Notes: generated by a model from the sequence alone, not told the origin. Positions 1 through 7,576 are shown, numbered from the stretch's first letter. The stretch: 8,700 bases of DNA from an uncultured Oscillibacter sp. (GCA_946494635.1 CAMMCS010000081.1:1-8700); one strand, 5' to 3'. A program made the numbers and translations.

Positions 1-38
1 ACCGCCAGGCTAACGATCGAACTACGAATACCTATAAA

Positions 39-79
39 TGCAAAGAAGAAACGCCCCCGGGGCCGTATGGCCCGGGCGT
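39..79 (-). terminator. Intrinsic terminator of the glmS transcript
   Basis: Read on the minus strand, the arms ACGCCC...GGGCGT and GGGCC...GGCCC form a GC-rich hairpin with an ATAC loop, followed by a pyrimidine-rich tail TTCTTCTTTG. It starts about 6 bases after the stop codon of the displaced glmS end (86-88) but more than 270 bases after the stop of the intact gene. The displaced copy therefore sits where the original end of glmS would be expected. Nothing else is seen in bases 1-38. Confidence 0.7.
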
Positions 80-85
80 CAGATT

Positions 86-139
86 TTATTCCACGGTCAC
101 GCTCTTGGCGAGATTCCGGGGCTTGTCGATGTCGCAGCC
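86..139 (-). repeat. Displaced second copy of the glmS 3' end (17 codons plus stop)
   Basis: On the minus strand this encodes GCDIDKPRNLAKSVTVE and TAA, exactly the C-terminus of the intact GlmS. It matches 351-404 at 49 of 54 bases. All five differences (at 95, 98, 110, 113 and 134) are third codon positions and silent. It has no start codon or ribosome binding site, so it is not a gene by itself. The terminator follows directly, which suggests this was the native end of glmS and that the end now attached to the gene came with, or was made by, the inserted element. Calling it native is inference; the duplication is directly visible. Confidence 0.9.
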
Positions 140-350
140 GCTCCCCACGGGACAGGTCCCGCGGGGCCCCCTCTGATCGAACCTGCGCGGCGGAAACACC
201 CGCAAGGGGTACGCCGCATCCGTAAGGCGGCAAAGCCGCCAACGGTTGCGCAGTTCATTCCGCCTTGCGCCGAGATTTTCGCCTCAGGCGAAAATGCTCG
301 CACGCGCCACCTGGCGCGGGGCGGGGCTCCGGCCTCCCAGGCCCAGGCGC
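140..350 (-). repeat. Structured element A, between the two glmS 3' ends
   Basis: These 211 bases consist almost entirely of hairpins. In glmS sense, from the stop codon, they include CGCGCCA-GG-TGGCGCG (about 301-318), then a hairpin at 271-300 with outer CGAG/CTCG pairs, a bulged C and a 9-bp inner stem ATTTTCGCC/GGCGAAAAT with a TGA loop. Next are GCGCA/TGCGC, then a nested CCGT-GGCGGC-TTT-GCCGCC-ACGG (about 223-246), and finally the terminal hairpin CCCGC-GGGAC/GTCCC-GTGGG at 144-165. It shares the 14-mer GTACGCCGCATCCG (209-222) with element C (6341-6354). It is longer than B and C through extra hairpins. No coding potential is convincing. It may be a small mobile repeat or a structured RNA. 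Confidence 0.75.
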
Positions 351-2189
<1,839 letters not shown>

Positions 2190-2239
2190 ATTCTATTAAT
2201 CCTCCTGAAGATTCCAAATGAATGGTCAAAAGGACAAAC

Positions 2240-2403
2240 GCGCAGTCATTTGTCACTTTCTCCACGGTCACAGCCCCCTTGTTTTGCGGTCGCCCGCATA
2301 TTTGCCGGCTGTGTGCGCGCCCGTGGGCACGGAAGGGCATCCGCCGAAATCTTCGATACTCCCTTCCCCTCGTCGTCCCGCCGCCTGGGCGGGCGCTGGC
2401 GCT
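2240..2403 (-). ncRNA. glmS ribozyme / glucosamine-6-phosphate riboswitch
   Basis: On the minus strand the leader contains the conserved core of the glmS self-cleaving ribozyme. AGCGCC lies at 2403-2398, with cleavage expected between A at 2403 and G at 2402. GACGACGAGG is at 2377-2368, and the near-invariant ATCGAAGATTTCGGCGG lies within 2358-2338. A P4-type helix pairs ACAGCC (2312-2307) with GGCTGT (2275-2270), followed by GTGGAGAAAG (2265-2256), which resembles the conserved 3' segment. The known mechanism uses bound GlcN6P as a coenzyme for cleavage; the 5'-OH product is then degraded, which lowers GlmS. The 3' limit is approximate. It ends about 50 bases before the glmS start, as expected. 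Confidence 0.95.
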
Positions 2404-2450
2404 TTGATGGGCGTTGGCCCATGATCTCCTTTCCCGTCTGCGATTTGAAA

Positions 2451-2456
2451 AATATA
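2451..2456 (-). promoter_or_regulatory. Possible -10 element for glmS
   Basis: TATATT on the minus strand would place the transcription start about 40 bases ahead of the ribozyme cleavage site. That is reasonable for a short leader to be removed. No good -35 hexamer is seen 16-18 bases further upstream, so support is weak. No convincing promoter is seen for the divergent DUF421 gene either, although TTGAAA (2445-2450) and GATAAA (2487-2492) occur at unsuitable spacing. Confidence 0.3.
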
Positions 2457-2495
2457 TGATCCTCCCCCAAAGGGAGCCTGATCCGGGATAAAAGT

Positions 2496-2524
2496 TCCGC
2501 TCCGGCAGATACTACCGGGACGGA
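2496..2524 (+). promoter_or_regulatory. Inverted repeat overlapping the DUF421 ribosome binding site
   Basis: TCCGCTCCGG and CCGGGACGGA are separated by nine bases and can pair at 9 of 10 positions (one T.G wobble, one mismatch). The right arm ends in the first bases of the GGAGGG Shine-Dalgarno sequence (2522-2527) of the gene starting at 2537. In RNA the hairpin would partly hide the ribosome binding site; in DNA it could be an operator. Function is inference. Confidence 0.45.
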
Positions 2525-2536
2525 GGGATTTGCGCT

Positions 2537-3220
2537 ATGATGACCGCCTTTGTCCGCACGATCATACTCTACTTCTTCATTATGGCCGGCATGCGGCTGA
2601 TGGGCAAGCGCCAGATCGGCGAGCTGGAGCCCAGCGAGCTGGTGCTGACCATGATGATCTCTGACCTGGCCGCCGTACCCATGCAGGACTTCGGCATCCC
2701 CCTGCTCTCCGGCCTGGTGCCGATCCTGACACTGCTGGCCCTGTCTCTGCTGCTCAGCCAGCTGTCCCTCCGCAGCCTGCGGCTGCGGGCGCTGATCTGC
2801 GGTACGCCTGCGGTCCTGATCCGGAACGGCAGGCTGCAGCAGGCAGCCATGCGGAAAAACCGCTATACCATTGACGAGCTGATGGAAGAGCTCCGGGAGC
2901 AGGGCATCAGCCGCGTTGAGGACGTGAAATACGCCGTGCTGGAAAACTCCGGCCAGCTGACGGTCTTCCCCTGGACGGCCCAGCAGCCGCCCACGGCGGA
3001 GCAGCTGGGGCTGAACCTGGAGGACGATATGACGCTGCCGGTGGTGCTGATCAACGACGGGCGGCTGCTCCGCCGCAACCTGACCGCCTGCGGCCGGGAT
3101 GAAAACTGGCTGCGCAAGCAGCTGTCCCAGCAGAAGATCGCCTCCCCAAAAGAGGTGTTCCTCCTGACCCTGGACGAGCAGGGCAGGGTCTTCTGTGTGC
3201 GGAAGGAGGCAGAGGCATGA
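2537..3220 (+). CDS. DUF421 (YetF-like) membrane protein
   Basis: This is a 227-residue member of the DUF421/YetF family, whose biochemical role is not settled. The N-terminus (about residues 4-20) and two further hydrophobic stretches (about 36-50 and 54-76, the last rich in Leu) should span the membrane. The rest is a soluble domain carrying family features: the segment around RYTIDELMEELREQGI (near 112-127), VEDVKYAVLENSGQLTVFP, and a second half ending in a PVVLINDGRL region. GGAGGG sits about 9 bases before the ATG. It is divergent from glmS and overlaps the next gene in ATGA, so the two are probably translationally coupled. The DUF421-DUF4363 pairing recurs in clostridial genomes and suggests a shared envelope or sporulation-linked role, which is inference. 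Confidence 0.9.
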   Translation: MMTAFVRTIILYFFIMAGMRLMGKRQIGELEPSELVLTMMISDLAAVPMQDFGIPLLSGLVPILTLLALSLLLSQLSLRSLRLRALICGTPAVLIRNGRLQQAAMRKNRYTIDELMEELREQGISRVEDVKYAVLENSGQLTVFPWTAQQPPTAEQLGLNLEDDMTLPVVLINDGRLLRRNLTACGRDENWLRKQLSQQKIASPKEVFLLTLDEQGRVFCVRKEAEA

Positions 3221-3597
3221 AGGGATACCTGACCTCCCTGGCCATTCTGGCGGCCGTTCTGGCCTTCTGCCTGTGGAACGGCACCGCGATGACTGCGGAC
3301 ACCGCCCGATGGCGGGATCAGCTGCTGCATACAGACGCCCTCGCCCAGTCAGAGGACTGGGCCGCGGCGGCCGAGGCCCTGGCAGAGAGCTACCGGGACT
3401 GGGCCCAAAGCCAGACCTATCTCCACATCGTGGCCCGCCATGACGCCGTGGACGACGCAGAGGCCATGTACCGCCGGGCCGCGGCCTTCGCCGCCACCCG
3501 GGAGCTGACAGAGTTCCGGGCGGAGATCGCTGACCTGCGGGACCAGCTCCGTCTCCTGGCGGAGATGGAGCGGCTGGACATCAAAAACGTCCTCTGA
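3217..3597 (+). CDS. DUF4363 family protein
   Basis: A 126-residue protein with a single N-terminal membrane segment (about residues 4-22, YLTSLAILAAVLAFCLW), followed by a mostly helical domain rich in Ala, Glu and Arg. Its end, RDQLRLLAEMERLDIKNVL, resembles DUF4363 proteins that follow DUF421 genes in Clostridia. Its start codon lies in the ATGA overlap with the stop of the upstream gene, and GGAGG at about 3204-3208 serves as ribosome binding site. It is probably anchored at the outer face of the membrane. No catalytic motif is seen and the function is unknown. It ends six bases from the stop of the convergent nrdR, with no clear terminator between them. Confidence 0.85.
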   Translation: MKGYLTSLAILAAVLAFCLWNGTAMTADTARWRDQLLHTDALAQSEDWAAAAEALAESYRDWAQSQTYLHIVARHDAVDDAEAMYRRAAAFAATRELTEFRAEIADLRDQLRLLAEMERLDIKNVL

Positions 3598-3603
3598 GGC
3601 CGC

Positions 3604-4062
3604 TCACCGGTTGTCGGCCAGCAGCTTGTTCAGCTCCGCCATGAAGGTGTCGATGTCCTTGAACTGGCGGTATACGGAGGCGAACCGGACATAGGCCACC
3701 TGATCCACGTTCCGCAGCCGCTCCATCACCTTTTCGCCGATGGTCTCCGTGCTGATCTCCCGCTCCATGGAGTTCTGGAGATCCTGCTCGATCTCCTCGG
3801 CGATCTTCTCCAGATCCGCCAGGGGCACCGGCCGCTTCTCGCAGGCCCGGATCATGCCGCCCAGCACCTTCCGCCGGTCAAAGCTCTGGCGGCTGCCGTC
3901 CTTTTTCACCACCACCATGGGCAGGCTCTCCACCGTCTCATAGGTGGTGAACCGCTTGCCGCAGGAGAGGCACTCCCGCCGGCGGCGGATGCTGCTGTTC
4001 TCGTCCGCGGGACGGGAATCAATGACCTTGCTCTCACTGTAACCGCAATAGGGGCACTTCAT
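3604..4062 (-). CDS. nrdR: Transcriptional repressor NrdR
   Basis: NrdR represses ribonucleotide reductase genes by binding NrdR boxes when its ATP-cone senses (d)ATP. The 152 residues match the family length. The zinc ribbon is complete: Cys3 and Cys6 in MKCPYCGY, Cys31 and Cys34 in RECLSCGKRFTTYE, with the typical IDSRPADENSSIRRRRE segment between. The ATP-cone domain (about 49-139) starts at VVVKKDGSRQSFDRRKV and includes IGEKVMERLRNVDQVAYVRFASVYRQF (given here only as a location, near 108-134). GGGAGG lies six bases before the ATG. An extended -10 promoter sits 60 bases upstream. No ribonucleotide reductase gene lies in the window, so it acts in trans. Confidence 0.97.
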   Translation of the reverse strand: MKCPYCGYSESKVIDSRPADENSSIRRRRECLSCGKRFTTYETVESLPMVVVKKDGSRQSFDRRKVLGGMIRACEKRPVPLADLEKIAEEIEQDLQNSMEREISTETIGEKVMERLRNVDQVAYVRFASVYRQFKDIDTFMAELNKLLADNR

Positions 4063-4123
4063 ACAGAACCTCCCAATCTCTGCTTCGGCGCGCCCCGCCC
4101 ATACGGAGCCGCCGGTTGGGAAG

Positions 4124-4129
4124 ATTATA
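4124..4129 (-). promoter_or_regulatory. nrdR promoter, extended -10
   Basis: On the minus strand TGGTATAAT is a perfect extended -10 (TGnTATAAT) about 60 bases before the nrdR start. The -35 region is poor, which an extended -10 can tolerate. It lies after the stop of the upstream gene (4195), so nrdR probably has its own transcript. Confidence 0.65.
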
Positions 4130-4194
4130 CCACAGGGTTTTCCATTTTGGTAGACATAATTTGCAGAGGAGAAAATTTCCCTTTCCGGCTCCTG

Positions 4195-4716
4195 TCAGAA
4201 TACCGGCCGCCCCTGGGTGTCAAAGGCGAAAACCGCGTAGTCCCGCCCGCCGATCCGGCGGACCCGGGCAAAGCAGAACAGCCGCTCCAGCGGGAAGGGG
4301 CGGGCGGGATCATAGGGCAGCGCCGCGTACTGCCGCCCGCCCTCCGCCCGGATCAGGGCGCCGGGTATGGCCCGCAGCTGCGCCTTCAGCCAGGAAGAGC
4401 CGAAGAGATCCTCCGGCCGGGCCGGAGATTTCCATTCTCCGGGCTCTGACAGCCGGGCGGGCCGGATCTCCCCCCACCGAAGGCGGCCGATGGGCCCGGT
4501 GAGCCGGCCCGAAAACCGCCGGCGGATGGATGCCTGGTCCCCCCGGGGCTCCAGGATCCCCAGCCGCAGCTCCCCCAGATCCCCCACGGCCCAGCCGCAC
4601 CAGAGCCCCTCTCCCGGCGGGCGGCATCTGGCTTCAAACCAGGTGTACAGCGCCTCTTGTTCCGTGACCAGTTCCCCCACTGGCCTGCCGTCCCACAGCA
4701 GCGGAAACTTGTCCAT
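4195..4716 (-). CDS. Hypothetical protein
   Basis: I do not recognise this 173-residue protein. It begins MDKFPLLWDGRPVGELVTEQ and is rich in Arg, Gly, Pro and Trp. It has few lysines, no signal peptide or membrane segment, and no obvious catalytic motif, so it is probably cytosolic. The start at 4716 is chosen because GGAGG lies about 8 bases upstream; a longer in-frame form from 4758 would lack such a site and would run through the hairpin at 4745-4778. It sits between a secreted protein and nrdR on the same strand. A TATAAT box at 4781-4786 could serve it. The Arg/Pro/Gly bias follows the local GC content, so transfer is not indicated. Confidence 0.7.
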   Translation of the reverse strand: MDKFPLLWDGRPVGELVTEQEALYTWFEARCRPPGEGLWCGWAVGDLGELRLGILEPRGDQASIRRRFSGRLTGPIGRLRWGEIRPARLSEPGEWKSPARPEDLFGSSWLKAQLRAIPGALIRAEGGRQYAALPYDPARPFPLERLFCFARVRRIGGRDYAVFAFDTQGRPVF

Positions 4717-4744
4717 GTGCCCAGCCTCCCTCCGGCGGAAACAA

Positions 4745-4778
4745 GCCCCGCCTGGCAAATCCTATGCACAGGCGGGGC
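4745..4778 (-). terminator. GC-rich hairpin between two hypothetical genes, possible terminator
   Basis: GCCCCGCCTG and CAGGCGGGGC form a perfect 10-bp stem around a 14-base loop, followed on the minus strand by TTGTTTCC. The weak T-tract makes it a modest terminator for the gene ending at 4801. It could alternatively be a leader hairpin of the next gene, because a TATAAT lies right before it. Confidence 0.5.
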
Positions 4779-4780
4779 CC

Positions 4781-4786
4781 ATTATA
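4781..4786 (-). promoter_or_regulatory. Possible -10 box for the gene starting at 4716
   Basis: TATAAT on the minus strand, 15 bases after the stop of the preceding gene and about 65 bases before the next start. No clear -35 is seen. A start of transcription about seven bases downstream would fall inside the 4745-4778 hairpin, so the hairpin and promoter may not both work as drawn. Confidence 0.35.
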
Positions 4787-4800
4787 ACCTGCCAGGCCGG

Positions 4801-5283
4801 TCAGGCGATGGTATAGCTCCCACGGACCAGAAGCTTTGTGGTGTCGGCCGTAGCCCGGACGCCCCGGCCCTCAATGGTCATCATGTACAGATGGTTCTGC
4901 ACCAGGGCCCCGCCGTTGTTCAGGGTGGAGGCCGCGGTCTCATCAATCAGGCCGGGGCTGGAGGGGGAGACGCAGGTGGCCGTCCCCACCCGCAGCATCA
5001 CCTCGCAGCCGATATCCCCGGTGAGGACCTGTCCGCTGCTGAGGGTCACCACAGTAAACACAGACGCGGCAGAGGTGCCGCCGCTCAGCTGGGCGTTGCG
5101 CTGGGCGATTTTCTGATCCACCCGCTCCATGATGGTGTCCATATACGTCTCGTTCAGATAGCTGAGCGTCACCAGCGGGTCGTCAGAGGAGCCGGCCTCC
5201 GCCGCGGCGGAGAGGGTCACGTTCAGAACGCCGCAGAGCACCAGCAGGACCAGCAGCCGCGGAACCCACCTGTTCTTTTTCAT
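4801..5283 (-). CDS. Secreted protein of unknown function
   Basis: A 160-residue protein with a clear Sec signal peptide: positively charged MKKNRWVPR, a Leu/Val core (residues 10-24), and Ala-rich cleavage options around residues 26-30 (SAAAEA). No lipobox Cys is seen at the cleavage site. The mature part opens with DDPLVTLSYLNETYMDTIMERVDQKI, an amphipathic helix (given as location, near 34-59). A Ser/Thr/Gly-rich region follows, probably beta-structured, with FTVVTLSSGQVLTGD and LLVRGSYTIA at the end. I do not recognise a named domain. GGAGG lies eight bases before the ATG. The upstream 5284-5392 holds only short weak hairpins (for example CCTCC-CGAA-GGGGG near 5314-5330) and no clear promoter. 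Confidence 0.8.
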   Translation of the reverse strand: MKKNRWVPRLLVLLVLCGVLNVTLSAAAEAGSSDDPLVTLSYLNETYMDTIMERVDQKIAQRNAQLSGGTSAASVFTVVTLSSGQVLTGDIGCEVMLRVGTATCVSPSSPGLIDETAASTLNNGGALVQNHLYMMTIEGRGVRATADTTKLLVRGSYTIA

Positions 5284-5392
5284 CTTATGTACCTCCGTGT
5301 CTGTATTGCGGCAGTCCTCCCGAAGGGGGCACGAGGCCCTCTCCGGGAAAGGCCGCCAATTATGATTCCTCTGTGTAAAACATTTTTGCGAT

Positions 5393-5434
5393 AGCCTCTC
5401 TCACACCAGCTGGTCATGAGGCAGGCCGAAGCTG
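5393..5434 (-). repeat. Displaced second copy of the mazF 3' end
   Basis: These 42 bases are identical to 5589-5630. On the minus strand they encode SFGLPHDQLV and the stop TGA (stop at 5401-5403), the C-terminus of MazF. Weaker similarity continues past the stop: both copies have GAGAGGCT, then 13-14 unlike bases, then TTACACAGA (near 5371-5378 and 5568-5575). So the copied segment included some 3' flanking sequence. The stop-to-stop distance is 196 bases. Perfect identity suggests this is the youngest of the three duplications in the window. Confidence 0.9.
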
Positions 5435-5588
5435 GTTTCCCACGGCGCTCCGCGCCGCGGGAGCCCTTCCATCAAACTCAAATCGCCGAAATGGAATTCC
5501 GCCGATTTCAAGGTTTCGCTCCGCGAAACGCTTGGCGCCGCACCCGCGGCGGCGCGGTCTTTCTCTTCTGTGTAATGCACTGCCCTTC
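5435..5588 (-). repeat. Structured element B, between the two mazF 3' ends
   Basis: In mazF sense the core (about 5556 down to 5435) is four consecutive hairpins. Hairpin 1 is CGCCGC-GGGT-GCGGCG (5536-5551). Hairpin 2 is AAG-bulged C-GTTTCGC-GGA-GCGAAAC-CTT (5510-5533). Hairpin 3 (5480-5508) has 13-base arms pairing at 12 positions around TCC. Hairpin 4 is CCCGC-GGCGC-GGA-GCGCC-GTGGG (5439-5461). The order and shapes match element C, including the bulged C in hairpin 2 and the G.U position in hairpin 4. No open reading frame of interest is present. The part from 5557 to 5588 resembles sequence beyond the displaced stop and seems to be duplicated flank. Confidence 0.8.
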
Positions 5589-5596
5589 AGCCTCTC

Positions 5597-5965
5597 TCAC
5601 ACCAGCTGGTCATGAGGCAGGCCGAAGCTGACCGCGATGGCCAGATCGACTTTTTCCATCACCCGTTCCTCCACATGTCCCATCTTCTCCCGCAGGCGCC
5701 TCTTATCCAGGGTGCGCACCTGCTCCAGCAGGACCACGGAATCCCGGCTCAACCCGCAGCTCTCCTCCACGGGAAGATCGATATGTGTGGGCAGCTTGGC
5801 CTTCCCGGTCTGGGAAGTAATGGCCGCCGCGATCACGGTTGGGCTGTAGCGGTTGCCGGTGTCGTTCTGGATGATCAGAACCGGCCGGACGCCGCCCTGC
5901 TCGCTGCCCACCACCGGGGAGAGATCGGCATAGTAAATATCGCCGCGCTTGACACTCGTATCCAC
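5597..5965 (-). CDS. mazF: MazF/PemK-family endoribonuclease (EndoA/NdoA type)
   Basis: A type II toxin-family RNase that cleaves mRNA at short sequence motifs in the cytosol. The protein is close to Bacillus NdoA: VKRGDIYYADLSPVVGSEQGG, GVRPVLIIQNDTGN, AAITSQTGKAKLPTH and DSVVLLEQVRTLDKRRL occur in order. Numbered from 5965, Arg27 and Thr50 correspond to the known catalytic Arg25 and Thr48 of the Bacillus enzyme. Start choice: a GTG at 5965 has GGAG ten bases upstream; an in-frame GTG at 5974 is possible but has GGAG only one base away. No antitoxin gene lies before or after it, unlike Bacillus ndoAI-ndoA. It follows alr, as in Bacillus, but is separated from it by element C. A candidate promoter lies at 6097-6126. 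Confidence 0.93.
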   Translation of the reverse strand: MDTSVKRGDIYYADLSPVVGSEQGGVRPVLIIQNDTGNRYSPTVIAAAITSQTGKAKLPTHIDLPVEESCGLSRDSVVLLEQVRTLDKRRLREKMGHVEERVMEKVDLAIAVSFGLPHDQLV

Positions 5966-5997
5966 AAAGTTCACACTCCGCCGAAAGAAGTACCCGC

Positions 5998-6016
5998 CAC
6001 CGAAGCTCCTTCGGTG
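5998..6016 (-). promoter_or_regulatory. Hairpin in the mazF leader
   Basis: CACCGAAG-GAG-CTTCGGTG is a perfect 8-bp stem with a three-base loop, about 20 bases before the GGAG that serves mazF. The loop and flank contain AAGGAG, a ribosome-binding-like sequence held in the hairpin. It could affect translation of mazF, but that is inference. It resembles the triloop hairpins of the repeat elements in size but not in sequence. Confidence 0.4.
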
Positions 6017-6096
6017 AGGCCACTTTCATTCTCCCACGCAGATCGGAATTTATACTTGATTCCCGCCGTAAAATTCCGGCGTCCCCACCCCGTGCT

Positions 6097-6126
6097 ATTC
6101 TATGCCCGGGACAGGACGTGTGTGAA
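6097..6126 (-). promoter_or_regulatory. Candidate mazF promoter
   Basis: On the minus strand TTCACA (6126-6121) and TAGAAT (6102-6097) each match 5 of 6 consensus bases for a vegetative promoter and are 18 bases apart. It lies between the displaced alr end and mazF, so mazF could be transcribed independently of alr and of the hairpin-rich element C. Confidence 0.5.
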
Positions 6127-6153
6127 GTGCGCCGCGTGTCGGGCGCGTCCCGC

Positions 6154-6238
6154 TCGCAGCAGCCGCTGCCCTGCGCTCCACGATTTTGCCGCCCTCCAAA
6201 TACACCCGCGGCACCCGCTTGCTCACCGCGCAGGCCAG
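6154..6238 (-). repeat. Displaced, degenerate second copy of the alr 3' end
   Basis: Bases 6173-6238 match 6394-6459 at 59 of 66 positions. On the minus strand they encode LACAVSKRVPRVYLEGGKIV plus ER, against LTCAVSKRVPRVYLEDGKVV plus ER in the intact gene. Only three residues differ, two of them mild. Beyond that point a one-base shift and a TGA to CGA change (6154-6156) remove the original stop, and the frame would run on to a TAG at 6095-6097. So the copy was once coding sequence but its very end has decayed. Stop-equivalent distance is 222 bases. Confidence 0.85.
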
Positions 6239-6375
6239 GCCCCACCGCGCCTTGCGCGGCGGGGACCCCCCATCTCATTTTGGTCGGCCAGGCAGAGCCC
6301 GGCCTCCCCAAGGTTTTGCCGCATCCGCGGTAAAACGCTTGTACGCCGCATCCGCGGCGGCTCGCTGCCCTGCGC
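6239..6375 (-). repeat. Structured element C, between the two alr 3' ends
   Basis: In alr sense it has the same four hairpins as element B. Hairpin 1 is CGCCGC-GGAT-GCGGCG (6344-6359). Hairpin 2 is AAG-bulged C-GTTTTACCGC-GGAT-GCGGCAAAAC-CTT (6310-6340). Hairpin 3 is GGCCGGGC-TCT-GCCTGGCC with a G.U pair (6286-6304). Hairpin 4 is CCCGC-CGCGC-AAG-GCGCG-GTGGG (6241-6263). Hairpins 1 and 2 are clearly alike in sequence to B, while 3 and 4 keep shape with different arms. It shares a 14-mer with element A. A 15-mer CGCTGCCCTGCGCTC occurs at both sides (6164-6178 and 6363-6377 approximately). No open reading frame is credible. Confidence 0.8.
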
Positions 6376-7545
6376 TCACAGCAGCCGCAGGCTGCGCTCC
6401 ACGACTTTCCCATCCTCCAGGTACACCCGCGGCACCCGCTTGCTCACCGCGCAGGTCAGCTCGTAGGGGATGGTGGCCAGAAGGGCTGCCAGCTCGTCCA
6501 CCTTCTGCCTGTCCCCGAAGATCTCTACCTCGTCTCCCACCTTGACCGCCGGCAGGTCCGTCAGGTCGATCATGGACATGTCCATGCAGATCCGTCCTCT
6601 GAGGGGGGCGGGGCCCTGGGCCGTCATCACCGACATCCGGTTGGACAGCCCCCGGAAGAACCCATCCGCGTAGCCGATGGGCAGCACGCCGATCCGGGTC
6701 CTGGCCGTGGTATGATACGTCCTGCCGTAGCTGATGTCCGTTCCCGGGTCAAAGGTCTTGATGGTGGAGATGCTGGACTTCAGGCGCATCACCGGCCGCA
6801 GGTCCAGCCGCTTTGCGTCGGCCCCCACGCCGTACAGGGCAATGCCGGGCCGCACCATGTCCAGATACATCTCCGGATACCGGGCCAGGGCGCCGCTGTT
6901 GGCGCAGTGGCGGATGGCAAAGGTCCTGCCCCGCTCCGCCAGGGCGTCCAGCACCCGGGTGAAAATCGCGAACTGCTCCCGCGTATAGGCCTCGCTGTCG
7001 GCGTCGTCCTCGTCGGAGACGGCGAAGTGGGTGAAGATGCCCTCCGCCTCCAGCCCCGGCAGGGCGCAGGAGGCGGCGATGGCCTCCACGCCGGTTTCAA
7101 AGTGATCGCCCCGCACCAGGAAGCCCAGCCGGGACATGCCCGTGTCCACCTTGATGTGGACCTTCAGCGTGCCCCCGCTCTTCACGGCCGCGGCACTGTA
7201 CTCCTCCGCCTTGGCCTTGGCGGACACCGCCTGGGTGATCCGGTATTCGATCAGCTGGGGCACCATGCTGGGGGGCGTGTGTCCCAGGATCAGGATGGGG
7301 GCCTGGATGCCGCCCCGGCGGAGCTCCTCCGCCTCGTCCAGGCTGGACACCGCCAGGTAGTCGGCCCCCAGCTGCTCCAGCTTCCGGGAGATCTGGATGG
7401 CCCCGTGGCCGTAGGCGTCCGCCTTCACCACCCCCAGGTACTTCACATCCGGGCCGATGCGCCTGCGGGCCTGCTGATAGTTGTGGGCCAGGGCGTTCAG
7501 GTCAATCTCCGCCCAGGTCCGTCTCAGAACCGGTTCCTCCATCAT
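6376..7545 (-). CDS. alr: Alanine racemase
   Basis: A PLP-dependent enzyme interconverting L- and D-alanine, supplying D-Ala for peptidoglycan. The 389 residues match the family. The N-terminal TIM-barrel carries the PLP lysine Lys41 in GVVKADAYGHG. KVDTGMSRLG (132-141), RHCANSGAL (212-220) and RPGIALYG (232-239) follow. The catalytic tyrosine of the C-terminal domain is Tyr273 in DISYGRTY, and RGRICMDMSMIDL (316-328) lines the active site. The ATG at 7545 has AAGGTGA six bases upstream; a second ATG follows directly. It lies 57 bases after a lipoprotein gene and before mazF, the Bacillus-type order. The last codons are duplicated downstream at 6154-6238. Confidence 0.97.
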   Translation of the reverse strand: MMEEPVLRRTWAEIDLNALAHNYQQARRRIGPDVKYLGVVKADAYGHGAIQISRKLEQLGADYLAVSSLDEAEELRRGGIQAPILILGHTPPSMVPQLIEYRITQAVSAKAKAEEYSAAAVKSGGTLKVHIKVDTGMSRLGFLVRGDHFETGVEAIAASCALPGLEAEGIFTHFAVSDEDDADSEAYTREQFAIFTRVLDALAERGRTFAIRHCANSGALARYPEMYLDMVRPGIALYGVGADAKRLDLRPVMRLKSSISTIKTFDPGTDISYGRTYHTTARTRIGVLPIGYADGFFRGLSNRMSVMTAQGPAPLRGRICMDMSMIDLTDLPAVKVGDEVEIFGDRQKVDELAALLATIPYELTCAVSKRVPRVYLEDGKVVERSLRLL

Positions 7546-7576
7546 GTCAGGTCACCTTCTCAGTCATTTGCGGAAA

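Noticed and set aside
2261..2271. TCCACGGTCAC resembles the reversed glmS end and might be a fourth gene-end duplication
   Set aside because: Only 11 bases match and the rest does not align. The site is part of the ribozyme 3' segment.
2246..2422. Possible leader peptide starting at an ATG (2422) with GGAG just upstream, running through the glmS ribozyme
   Set aside because: Spacing from GGAG to ATG is only three bases, and the sequence is fully explained by conserved ribozyme bases.
5703..6413. 236-codon minus-strand frame covering element C and part of mazF
   Set aside because: It overlaps alr, mazF and hairpin sequence in other frames. Its Arg/Gly/Cys-rich translation has no family features. 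It could have hidden a mazF antitoxin, but none is visible in it.
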